Of a stretch of DNA of 53,653 nucleotides, positions 47,415 through 53,653 are shown in pieces (within the stretch, counting starts at the first letter, position 1; each line of letters begins with the position of its first letter). The position numbers were made by a program, and so were the translations under genes. Origin of the DNA: a virus; IMG/VR virus record IMGVR_UViG_3300009503_000040, positions 1-53,653 of that record. One strand, given 5' to 3'. Under the pieces are notes generated by a model, which saw only the letters and a list, made by a program, of their open reading frames with translations, did no database searches and was not told the origin of the DNA.

Positions 47415-47651
47415 ATGTATATATTAGATTCAGATTCTCATAAGATAACAATCATCGCCAAAAAATCCATGTGCCGCAAAATTCCTTTTATTAACCCAGG
47501 CGATATTATTGTTGTTGATATAAAAGGGCAAAAAAATGATGGCAGTCTTGTTATTGTCTTCGATAACGAAAACTGCTGGATTGATAAATATTCAAAAGAT
47601 CTCGAACATTTTAATACATATTTAATAAGCAAAGTTATAATGAATAGTTAA
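47415..47651 (+). CDS. Stand-alone S24-like half-domain protein
   Basis: A 78-residue protein resembling only the catalytic end of an S24 peptidase: SMCRKIPFINPGDIIVVD, then DGSLVIVFDNENCWIDKY. Ser18 and Lys58 fall where the catalytic Ser and Lys would be; the GD-to-Lys distance is 29 residues in both this protein and the neighbouring repressor. It lacks the helix-turn-helix and cleavage region. It may be a decoy that dimerises with the repressor, or a remnant. It follows the repressor by 24 bp. Confidence 0.6.
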   Translation: MYILDSDSHKITIIAKKSMCRKIPFINPGDIIVVDIKGQKNDGSLVIVFDNENCWIDKYSKDLEHFNTYLISKVIMNS

Positions 47652-47668
47652 GTGGAAATCTTTTCCAT

Positions 47669-47688
47669 TTCCGAAGTAATAGATTCAC
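47669..47688 (+). repeat. Diverged palindromic element before a gene start
   Basis: TTCCGAAGTAATAGATTCAC, related to the main element with G-to-T and other changes, followed by ACAAA and a start codon. A twin copy (52308-52328) precedes the integrase start. Confidence 0.55.
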
Positions 47689-47695
47689 AAAAAAA

Positions 47696-48187
47696 ATGAA
47701 AAATATAACAATTGATGAAATACTATCAGCTGTAATTTCTTTTTGTTTTGGAAATGGTAAATTAGAAGAATCCATAAAAAGGATTAAAAATTGTTCATCT
47801 GATAATTTAGTGAGTGATGAACAACTGCATCAATATATTTTTTCTTTATATGTTCTTGTAATTAGCGAAGTAATTTACAAAGCATTCCAAAACTCAATAA
47901 TTTCTGATAATCTTTTTGATAAATTATTCAAAATAGTATATGAAAATTTCCCAGAAGAATTTGATTTTATTATTGAAAATTATGTAAAGTATTCTGAAGC
48001 ATTATATAATAATAAAAGTTATGATTTGCTTTCATTAAGTTTATTAATATCGAGCAATCTAAGAAAAGATAAAAAAAGAGACTTGTTATTAGGTGCAATT
48101 TGCACACTTGAATTTTCTTCATTATTATTATCATTGAACAACTTTCTCGAAGAAATTAAGCATGATTATAATGTTCTTGCTGAATAA
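47696..48187 (+). CDS. Hypothetical helical protein
   Basis: A 163-residue, almost entirely helical protein (DEILSAVISFCFGNG; LYVLVISEVIYKAF; LLSLSLLISSNLRKDKKRDLLLGAICTLEF, in parts). It has no signal peptide or known motif. The ATG lies 8 bp after a diverged palindromic element. As a gene expressed from the lysogenic arm it may be a moron that alters the host; there is no direct evidence. Confidence 0.6.
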   Translation: MKNITIDEILSAVISFCFGNGKLEESIKRIKNCSSDNLVSDEQLHQYIFSLYVLVISEVIYKAFQNSIISDNLFDKLFKIVYENFPEEFDFIIENYVKYSEALYNNKSYDLLSLSLLISSNLRKDKKRDLLLGAICTLEFSSLLLSLNNFLEEIKHDYNVLAE

Positions 48188-48258
48188 AATTGTAAAAATA
48201 AAACGATGATTAATTTAATTAATAAAGTATTTGTAAATAAATTTTATTGATTTTTGTA

Positions 48259-48287
48259 TTGACATTTTCTTTCTGCTGTGGTATATT
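48259..48287 (+). promoter_or_regulatory. Promoter of the XRE/ImmA pair
   Basis: TTGACA (48259-48264), 17-bp spacer, TATATT (48282-48287), ending about 23 bp before the XRE start codon. The -10 is covered by the palindrome at 48278-48296. Confidence 0.8.
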
Positions 48288-48296
48288 TCATACCAC
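48278..48296 (+). promoter_or_regulatory. Operator palindrome over the -10 box
   Basis: GTGGTATATTTCATACCAC: perfect 7-bp arms with a 5-bp centre. It lies over the promoter of the XRE gene, predicting autorepression. GGTATCATACC inside the gene (48542-48552) is a similar but shorter palindrome. Confidence 0.75.
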
Positions 48297-48310
48297 TAAT
48301 TGGAGGCAAA

Positions 48311-48673
48311 ATGTTATCATTTGGAGATTTTATTAAAAGTCATAGATTAAAATTGGGTTTAACCTTAAGGGAGTTCTGTAAAACTTACGGTCATGACCCA
48401 AGTAACTGGAGTAAATTAGAAAGGGGTGTTATACCCCCTCCTGCAGACGAAAAAACATTGAGAGTGTGGGCTGAACAACTCGGTATAACTGAATATAGTT
48501 CAGATTGGTATACTATGATAGATTTAGCTGCAATAGAAAAAGGTATCATACCATTTGATTTGAAAAAAAATCAGTCTGCTCTTGAAAAGCTTCCTCTGTT
48601 TTACAGAACTTTAAGAGGTCAAAAGCCAACAGAAAATGAAATGAAAAAAATCGCAGAACTTTTAAGGGAATAG
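48311..48673 (+). CDS. XRE-family repressor partner of the metallopeptidase
   Basis: About 120 residues from MLSFGDFIKSHRL, supported by GGAGG just upstream. The helix-turn-helix is LRLKLGLTLREFCKTYGHDPSNWSKLERG (seen in parts). XRE repressors upstream of ImmA/IrrE peptidases are a known pair (for example ImmR-ImmA of ICEBs1), in which the peptidase cleaves the repressor on a signal. The operator palindrome over its promoter suggests autoregulation. The gene for the peptidase starts 2 bp after its stop. Confidence 0.85.
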   Translation: MLSFGDFIKSHRLKLGLTLREFCKTYGHDPSNWSKLERGVIPPPADEKTLRVWAEQLGITEYSSDWYTMIDLAAIEKGIIPFDLKKNQSALEKLPLFYRTLRGQKPTENEMKKIAELLRE

Positions 48674-48675
48674 AA

Positions 48676-49311
48676 TTGGAATGTTTTGATTTATCCCAGT
48701 ATAAAGCACCATATTTAAAATATGAAGAAATCCGTAAAAAAGCTGATGAATTTCGGGCTAAGTATTGGGAAAACCAGACAATTCCTGTAGACATTCTTTA
48801 TATCATAGAATTTAAATTGAATTTAGATATAATCCCTATAAAAAACTTAAAAAGTTATGGAGATATTGATTCATTTTTATTAGGTGATTTATCTGGTATA
48901 GCAGTTGATAGTGATGAATATATGGATGATAGATATTTAAACAGAATTAGATTTTCTATTGCTCATGAGATAGGACATCTTGTTTTACACAGTGATATAT
49001 ATAAAAAATGTAAACTGGAACCACTGAAAGAAATTCAAGATTGGATTACCTTTATTAAAACAGTCCCCGAAAAAGAATATAACTGGTTTGAATTACAGGC
49101 TTATGAATTCGCTGGACGTCTGTTAGTTCCAATAAATGAATTACAAAATGAAATTAATAAATTTAATACGGAAATCGAAACGGCAAAAAGTTTAATTTCA
49201 GATATTGATAACTATAGATTAGCAGAGTATTTAGCCCCTAATATTGCGAATAAATTCCAAGTGTCTCCTGAGGTTATAGTTAGGCGCATTAATGTTGAAA
49301 AAATTTTTTAA
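48676..49311 (+). CDS. ImmA/IrrE-family zinc metallopeptidase
   Basis: A 211-residue protein with the zinc motif HEIGH in RFSIAHEIGHLVLHSDIY and a downstream FELQAYEFAGRLLVP containing the third-ligand Glu region. It starts at TTG (48676), 2 bp after the XRE stop. The family cleaves a partner XRE regulator in response to stress or signals. In this phage it forms a second switch beside the LexA-like repressor, or a toxin-antitoxin-like stability module. Confidence 0.9.
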   Translation: MECFDLSQYKAPYLKYEEIRKKADEFRAKYWENQTIPVDILYIIEFKLNLDIIPIKNLKSYGDIDSFLLGDLSGIAVDSDEYMDDRYLNRIRFSIAHEIGHLVLHSDIYKKCKLEPLKEIQDWITFIKTVPEKEYNWFELQAYEFAGRLLVPINELQNEINKFNTEIETAKSLISDIDNYRLAEYLAPNIANKFQVSPEVIVRRINVEKIF

Positions 49312-49376
49312 TAATGATTTAATAACGGATTGAGTAAAAAATAATGATAATATCTTAATTAAGGAGACCGTATATT

Positions 49377-49478
49377 ATGACGATGTTGTTGCCTTCGTTT
49401 AACTTCATAGGAGGGAAAGAGAAAATGAAATTGCTACGCAACTTTCACCTAACAAAAGTTAAACAAAATTTTTTTTAA
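49377..49478 (+). CDS. Possible 33-residue leader peptide
   Basis: A short frame (MTMLLPSFNFIGGKEKMKLL...) with AAGGAG 11 bases upstream. It covers the attC-like hairpin at 49397-49464. Coding use is doubtful; it is noted because the 250-bp gap before the restriction gene holds nothing larger. A second 17-codon frame follows at 49497-49550 after GGGGGG. Confidence 0.25.
   Translation: MTMLLPSFNFIGGKEKMKLLRNFHLTKVKQNFF
49397..49464. other. attC-like hairpin on the left of the restriction-modification genes
   Basis: A 68-nt imperfect inverted repeat with ends GTTTAACTT and AAGTTAAAC. The ends fit the integron core-site patterns RYYYAAC and GTTRRRY. Inner pairings TAGG/CCTA and GAAAG/CTTTC are offset by bulges, as in attC sites. 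A second site ending GTTAAAC lies after the methyltransferase (51666-51751). The cassette idea is inference. Confidence 0.4.
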
Positions 49479-49562
49479 TCGGTAGGGGGGTCTGAAATGA
49501 AGATGAATAACAAAGCAATATTTATAAAACAAGAGCTATTATTTACTTAAAGAGGTATCAAT

Positions 49563-50345
49563 ATGAATCATTGGACAAAATTAAGCATAGAATTTGCTAA
49601 TCAGAGAAACTACTTAGATGAGCTTTTCAAAGTCTATCCTACAATCCCAGAAGGAATACGAGAGATAGATAAACGAAAGTGGAATGCAATCGAAAAAGCG
49701 TTTAACGATAAGAACAAAATCGAACTGTTAAAATTATTGCTTTCTCTTGATTTATTTCCAATAAAGGACTCTTATGTAGCCTATCTAAAAAGAGACTCGA
49801 CAGCAATAAGCAGAAACCCAGCTACCGTTGACAGACTATATGGAAGATTAACAGAATTAGGGTTAGACAAAATTTGGGAAAGATGCTCAGAACCAAAGGA
49901 AACTAATAGGCAGATTGGCCCTTTATTTAGGAGATGGATAAATAAGGGTATTTTGGGCGTTCCAAATCTAAAATTGAGAGAATTTTTGGAAACAAATAAT
50001 AATGCAGTTTTAGATGCAACTGAAAAAGAAATGACGGATTTTGCTAAAAAGTATCTAAATTATAATAGAAACAAAGGTTTGGATTTTGTTGCAAGATTTA
50101 ATGGAAAATATGTTATTGGCGAGGCAAAATTCTTAACAGATTTTGGAGGGCATCAGAATGCACAATTTAATGATGCAATAAGCACAATAAAAACTGAAGG
50201 AGTTAAAGCAGAAAAAATTGCTATTCTTGACGGTGTGTTATACATTAAAGGAAATAACAAAATGTATAAGGACATAACCACAACTTACGCAGATTGCAAT
50301 ATCATGAGTGCATTAGTCCTTAGAGAATTTTTATTTCAACTATAA
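49563..50345 (+). CDS. Type II restriction endonuclease
   Basis: A 260-residue protein with a PD-(D/E)XK-type site: GLDFVARFNGKYVIGEAKFLTDFGGHQ, seen in parts, where D...EAK carry the metal-binding and catalytic residues. The pairing with a methyltransferase 12 bp downstream, on the same strand, supports restriction. The overall pattern (IGPLFRRWI, LTDFGGHQNAQF) reminds me of the Tsp45I-like family; recognition sequence is unknown. It would cut unmodified DNA of competing phages in the lysogen. Confidence 0.8.
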   Translation: MNHWTKLSIEFANQRNYLDELFKVYPTIPEGIREIDKRKWNAIEKAFNDKNKIELLKLLLSLDLFPIKDSYVAYLKRDSTAISRNPATVDRLYGRLTELGLDKIWERCSEPKETNRQIGPLFRRWINKGILGVPNLKLREFLETNNNAVLDATEKEMTDFAKKYLNYNRNKGLDFVARFNGKYVIGEAKFLTDFGGHQNAQFNDAISTIKTEGVKAEKIAILDGVLYIKGNNKMYKDITTTYADCNIMSALVLREFLFQL

Positions 50346-50356
50346 AGAGAAATAAT

Positions 50357-51502
50357 ATGATTTTAAATTACGAAGGGAAAAAAAGCGAAAAAGAAATATT
50401 GGATAGTATCAAACCCATATTTTTAAAATCCATTAGTGGAAATCCTAAATCAAAATCTAAACTGATTAAAGGCGAAAATCTTGAAGTTATGAAATATTTA
50501 ATTGATAGATTCAACTTAAAAGGGAAAATAGATTTAGTGTATATTGACCCGCCTTTTTCAACAAATAATATTTTTAGAATGAGTAAAGATAAAGCAAATG
50601 CAATAAGTCGCAGTAATGGAGATAATATTGCTTATGATGATTCTTTAATTGGTCCAGAATATCTGGAATTTATACGAGAAAGACTAATACTATTAAGGGA
50701 TTTGTTATCTGATAAAGGTTCAATTTATGTTCATATAGACTATAAAATAGGGCATTATATTAAAGTACTCATGGATGAAATATTTGGTAGAAAAAATTTT
50801 CTTAACGATATAACAAGGATAAAATGCAATCCTAAAAATTTTGAAAGAAAAGCTTACGGAAATATCAAAGACATGATTTTATTTTATTCAAAGACAGGTA
50901 ATCATATTTGGAACAATCCAAAAGCACCTATGTCCGAAGAAGACATAAAACGATTATTCAAAAAAATAGATAAAAATGGGAGAAGATATACTACAATTCC
51001 TCTTCATGCTCCAGGTGAAACAACTAACGGGGTAACAGGAAAATCTTGGAGAGGAATGATGCCACCAAAAGGCAGACATTGGAGATGCTCTCCTTCTGAA
51101 TTAGAAGAATTAGATAAACAAGGTTTGATTGAGTGGTCGAAAACTGGAGTGCCACGGAAAAAAATTTATGCAGACGAAAAAGATGGAAAGAAAATACAAG
51201 ATATTTTAGAATTTAAAGATTTACAAAATCCTTCCTACCCGACTGAAAAAAACTTTGAATTACTTAAATTAATTGTAAACGCATCTTCCAATCCGGATAG
51301 TATTGTCTTGGATTGTTTTTGCGGTTCTGGGACAACCTTAAAAGCCGCACAGGAATTGGGTAGAAATTGGATAGGAATTGATAAATCGGAGGAAGCAATA
51401 AAAGTGGCTTTGAAAAAACTAACTTCAGAACAAAGAACCCTAACTAGTGAAGAAGAATTTGAATATTTGGAACAAGTAAGTATCCTGAAAAAATCAATAT
51501 AA
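50357..51502 (+). CDS. DNA methyltransferase of the restriction-modification pair
   Basis: A 381-residue beta-class N6/N4 methyltransferase. Motif IV is VYIDPPFST (about residue 62), followed by the target-recognition region (KNFLNDITRIKCNPKNFERKAYGN and KSWRGMMPPKGRHWRCSP, seen in parts), then motif I VLDCFCGSGTT and WIGIDKSEEA near the C-terminus. It would methylate the site cut by the upstream endonuclease and protect host and prophage. It is not closely similar to the orphan methyltransferase at 38755-39777. Confidence 0.9.
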   Translation: MILNYEGKKSEKEILDSIKPIFLKSISGNPKSKSKLIKGENLEVMKYLIDRFNLKGKIDLVYIDPPFSTNNIFRMSKDKANAISRSNGDNIAYDDSLIGPEYLEFIRERLILLRDLLSDKGSIYVHIDYKIGHYIKVLMDEIFGRKNFLNDITRIKCNPKNFERKAYGNIKDMILFYSKTGNHIWNNPKAPMSEEDIKRLFKKIDKNGRRYTTIPLHAPGETTNGVTGKSWRGMMPPKGRHWRCSPSELEELDKQGLIEWSKTGVPRKKIYADEKDGKKIQDILEFKDLQNPSYPTEKNFELLKLIVNASSNPDSIVLDCFCGSGTTLKAAQELGRNWIGIDKSEEAIKVALKKLTSEQRTLTSEEEFEYLEQVSILKKSI

Positions 51503-51665
51503 CTTTACGGTCGGAACACTCCCTAAAAAAGGAGAGTCAAAAACTTGAAATTATTGGCGAGTAAGAAAAAACTACGACAACAACGGAATTTACGGCAGGT
51601 TTTCGAACTCTGCGGAAGTCTTCGGCTTCCTTGCCCCGTTGCACTCTCGCCTGTCGGCTCTGGGC
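51503..51665 (+). other. GC-rich noncoding stretch after the methyltransferase
   Basis: Much richer in G+C than the rest of the window, with several short hairpins (for example GGAAG/CTTCC near 51613-51630). Frames on either strand look like noncoding translations (Cys/Ser/Arg-rich). It runs into the attC-like structure and probably arrived with the restriction-modification genes. Confidence 0.6.
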
Positions 51666-51751
51666 ACATAACAGCGGACAAAAGGTTCGACTCTTGCAGA
51701 GCCTCACCCAAATTGCCTTCGGCAACTTCTTTTATCCGCAAACCGTTAAAC
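51666..51751. other. attC-like structure on the right of the restriction-modification genes
   Basis: An imperfect inverted repeat: TAAC-GCGGA-AAAAG at the left and CTTTT-TCCGC-GTTAAAC at the right, with unequal spacers and an inner TTGCC/GGCAA hairpin. The right end GTTAAAC fits GTTRRRY. The left end (ACATAAC) fits RYYYAAC poorly, so the identification is tentative. Similar AACAGCGGA...TCCGC..CCGTTA structures recur between genes in Bacteroidota genomes, from memory. Confidence 0.4.
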
Positions 51752-51766
51752 GCATTATAACCCGCA

Positions 51767-52303
51767 ATGAATATTATGGCCAAAATAAATTATAAAAAAA
51801 TTAGTTGTGAAAATTTATTTGAGTGCGACCAAGTTATGTCAGCATTTAGAATTCTTTTGCCTAATGGTAAAAATCGGGTCATTACCCTAAAAGAATGGTT
51901 TAATAAAATTTTTCAAAAAAAATTAAATGATTCCATCCCAATTGTTGTTAGTGAACAAATTGAAATAACAAGAAATATTATGGTATATGGATATTTTTTT
52001 TATCCAATTTTTACTTTTGCTTCAGAACAACTTACTCGCATTGCCGAGAATGCAATCAATATCAGATGCAATTCTCTTCAATGTCCAAAATCAAAAAAAA
52101 CATTTAAAGAAAAAATCGAATGGTTACATAAAAATTCTCTTTTATCAAAAGAATCATACTTAAAGTGGGAATCTATTATTAAATTAAGAAACAAATTTTC
52201 TCATCCAGAAAAGCAATCTATTATTACACCTTTTATGGGTATTGAATTAATAAATAATATTGTTGAAGAAATCAATAATTTATATACTATAAAATTATCA
52301 TAA
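51767..52303 (+). CDS. HEPN-like protein, possible defence RNase
   Basis: A 178-residue helical protein (or 175 from the second ATG at 51776). The C-terminal part has KLRNKFSHPEKQ, an R-x4-H motif of HEPN ribonuclease domains, after helices with SEQLTRIAENAINIR. HEPN proteins often act in toxin-antitoxin and abortive-infection defence. It lies between the restriction-modification genes and the integrase, an accessory hot spot. There is no clear antitoxin partner next to it, and a non-catalytic HEPN role is possible. Confidence 0.65.
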   Translation: MNIMAKINYKKISCENLFECDQVMSAFRILLPNGKNRVITLKEWFNKIFQKKLNDSIPIVVSEQIEITRNIMVYGYFFYPIFTFASEQLTRIAENAINIRCNSLQCPKSKKTFKEKIEWLHKNSLLSKESYLKWESIIKLRNKFSHPEKQSIITPFMGIELINNIVEEINNLYTIKLS

Positions 52304-52307
52304 CTTT

Positions 52308-52328
52308 TTCCTAAAGTAATGGATTCAC
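52308..52328 (+). repeat. Diverged palindromic element before the integrase
   Basis: TTCCTAAAGTAATGGATTCAC, immediately upstream of the integrase ATG. It resembles the copy at 47669-47688 in sequence and in its place relative to the start codon. Confidence 0.55.
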
Positions 52329-52331
52329 AAA

Positions 52332-53498
52332 ATGAAGGGCATTTACTTACAAAAAAACTCTCCTTACTATTGGCTGCGATATTATGACAAGTTAGAATCC
52401 GAGCCTTCTCGCAGAGGAAAATCGATTAACACAAAAATTCAAGTCACTCCTGCAGACAAACGCAGATATGAAAAAGGTGAAAAACTTTTAGGTACTCCAG
52501 AACTTAGAAAATTAGTTCAGGAATTTAAAGCTGGATTGGCAGAACGTGATATGCAGGCAAAATCAGGTGTTAAACTTAAAAAGAAATTACTATTATCAGA
52601 AGGCTATAAAGAATTTAAGGAGTATCGCTCGATTCCCGGCAGTAAAAATTATCTAAAACAAAAAACACTTGAAAACTACGATATTGCTGTGTTGCATTTT
52701 TTAAATACATGCAAAGATAAATACATTTATAAATACACTGAATCAGATTACAATAAACTTCTTTTTTACTTTGAAGAAAAAAAATTATCAAGGAATTCCC
52801 GCTCTATTTATTCACGTGCCTTGCATTCACTCTGGAAATATTTTATTGATAAAAAATACGCAGTCAAAAATATTATAGAAACAATCGAATCAGAAGAAAA
52901 AGACCCTAATCCTATATTGAATGAAGACATGTATACTATTATACAGTCATTAAAAGAAGATAAAAAATATCCTCATCATTACTGGATTATTTATTTTATG
53001 TTATTGACTGGCTGCAGACCTTCAAGTGCTCTGGTTCAGATGAAAGAAGATATAGACTTTAAACGAAAGCAAATCATTATAAGAAATATAAAAGCTGGTG
53101 AACTGAAAGGAAAACCATATTATCGTTTCCCTCTTTATAAGGAATTAGAAAATTTGCTTAAAGAAATGAAAGTTAATCAAGGTGATTCAGGCAGACTATT
53201 TTATATGTATAAAATAAATCCTCGAAATTATACTTACCCACTAAGCTTTTGGGAAAGGAAAATAAATTCACTCTATAAAACTGGAAAAATTGAAAAACGA
53301 TATACACTTAAGCAAATCCGTTCTACCACCGCAAGTTTTTTAATTAACATTCTTCAAATGGACATATTCACAGTAAAAAAATTATTAGACCATGCCAATA
53401 TTCAAATTACAGACAAGAACTATGTAGATTACAATATCAATTTAGCCAAGAATGAATTAGACAAATTTACATTAGATGATTTAAAAAAAGTGTTATAA
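52332..53498 (+). CDS. int: Tyrosine-type site-specific integrase
   Basis: A 388-residue recombinase. The N-terminal part (ARM-type/SAM-like core-binding domain to about 200) is followed by the catalytic domain: Arg in LTGCRPSSAL, then KQIRSTTASF (box II, with Lys where His is usual), HANIQITDKNYVDYN carrying the late His and the nucleophile Tyr. It would join attP to the 3' half of tRNA-Asp. The gene ends about 30 bp from attR and its stop overlaps a GTGTTATA arm-type box. Confidence 0.93.
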   Translation: MKGIYLQKNSPYYWLRYYDKLESEPSRRGKSINTKIQVTPADKRRYEKGEKLLGTPELRKLVQEFKAGLAERDMQAKSGVKLKKKLLLSEGYKEFKEYRSIPGSKNYLKQKTLENYDIAVLHFLNTCKDKYIYKYTESDYNKLLFYFEEKKLSRNSRSIYSRALHSLWKYFIDKKYAVKNIIETIESEEKDPNPILNEDMYTIIQSLKEDKKYPHHYWIIYFMLLTGCRPSSALVQMKEDIDFKRKQIIIRNIKAGELKGKPYYRFPLYKELENLLKEMKVNQGDSGRLFYMYKINPRNYTYPLSFWERKINSLYKTGKIEKRYTLKQIRSTTASFLINILQMDIFTVKKLLDHANIQITDKNYVDYNINLAKNELDKFTLDDLKKVL

Positions 53499-53509
53499 AA
53501 TGTGTTATA
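53490..53509 (+). other. Putative integrase arm-type sites (right arm)
   Basis: Two direct GTGTTATA copies (53490-53497 and 53502-53509), matching the pair at 205-223. They lie about 20 bp inside attR and overlap the integrase stop codon. Confidence 0.5.
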
Positions 53510-53530
53510 GTGAAGATTTGATTTCTCTTC

Positions 53531-53622
53531 TTTAAACTAAAAAAGCCTTGTAACTTCTTTAATTACAAGGCTTTAGTTAGCGGGGCCGACGAGACTCGAA
53601 CTCGCGACCTCCTGCGTGACAG
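53531..53622. repeat. attR: attR: right 92-bp attachment-site direct repeat
   Basis: Identical to 32-123. Here the tRNA part continues without a break into the rest of the tRNA gene, so this copy came from the phage and restores the host gene. Confidence 0.95.
53545..53571 (-). terminator. tRNA-Asp terminator, also able to end integrase transcription
   Basis: Stem GCCTTGTAA/TTACAAGGC with T-runs on both strands, so it can terminate the leftward tRNA transcript and the rightward integrase mRNA. Confidence 0.8.
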
Positions 53623-53653
53623 GCAGGCGTTCTAACCAAGCTGAACTACGACC
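53581..53653 (-). tRNA. tRNA-Asp (GTC), truncated at the window edge
   Basis: Minus strand. Anticodon stem CCTGC/GCAGG with loop CTGTCAC gives anticodon GTC; T arm GCGAG-TTCGAGT-CTCGT; acceptor 3' strand CGGCCCC pairs with (GG)GGTCG, of which the first two G's lie beyond the window. The discriminator base is G. No CCA is encoded. It is the integration target of the phage. Confidence 0.93.

Noticed and set aside
51523-51783. Open frames on both strands in the GC-rich stretch before the HEPN gene
   Set aside because: Their translations are Cys/Arg/Ser-rich with no protein-like pattern, they overlap the attC-like hairpin, and open frames arise easily in GC-rich DNA.

Overview
This window is one complete integrated temperate phage (prophage) with about 30 bp of host DNA on each side. 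A 92-bp perfect direct repeat (32-123 and 53531-53622) marks attL and attR. It carries the 3' half of a tRNA-Asp(GTC) gene and that gene's terminator; the tRNA (minus strand, running off the right edge) is rebuilt by the phage copy at attR. The distance between the repeats gives a phage genome of 53,499 bp. A tyrosine integrase lies next to attR, and paired GTGTTATA boxes near both ends look like integrase arm sites. The DNA is very AT-rich. Genes often have strong GGAGG-type ribosome binding sites, and the two clearest promoters are TTGACA/TATATT type. With the Bacteroidota-type phage genes (for example a DUF4373-like replication protein), this suggests a host near Ignavibacteria/Chlorobi rather than classical Bacteroidetes. 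That assignment is an inference.

Layout. From 46612 down to 230 all genes are on the minus strand and form the lytic programme. In transcription order: early regulators (46.6-45.1 kb); a recombination and replication block with a coiled-coil protein, a Cas4/RecB-like nuclease, a putative annealing protein, a NinB-like protein, an orphan DNA methyltransferase, a DUF1064-like nuclease and a DUF4373-like initiator (44.5-36.1 kb); terminase small and large subunits and a P22-type portal (36.0-32.0 kb); small proteins, scaffold, an N4-gp56-like capsid protein and a decoration protein (32.0-27.4 kb); head-tail adaptors and a nozzle carrying a seven-blade Asp-box propeller (27.4-20.1 kb); a fibre; a lysis cassette of two membrane proteins, a GH24-type endolysin and a unimolecular spanin (18.7-16.9 kb); more fibre proteins and a GNAT acetyltransferase; and finally two internal/ejection proteins and a 3317-residue polyvalent protein. 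No tape-measure or sheath gene is seen, so a short-tailed (podovirus-like) virion is likely.

From 46743 to 53498 genes are on the plus strand and form the lysogeny and accessory arm: a LexA-spaced S24 repressor, a stand-alone S24-like half-domain, an XRE/ImmA pair with its own operator-promoter, a type II restriction-modification pair bracketed by two attC-like hairpins, a HEPN-type protein and the integrase.

The most unusual feature is a dispersed palindromic element of about 20 bp (consensus TTCCAAAGGAATGGATTCCC). It occurs more than 20 times, mostly inside genes. It has no stop codon in any of the six frames and is translated in at least five of them (FQRNGFP, SKGMDSQ, PKEWIP, WESIPLE, GIHSFG). 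It interrupts the giant polyvalent protein nine times and also occurs in the methyltransferase, the annealing protein, the nuclease and several starts. Two further families of short hairpins, three related terminator-leaders and a 17-bp repeated promoter-like box show that this phage is rich in small repeated regulatory or selfish DNA.
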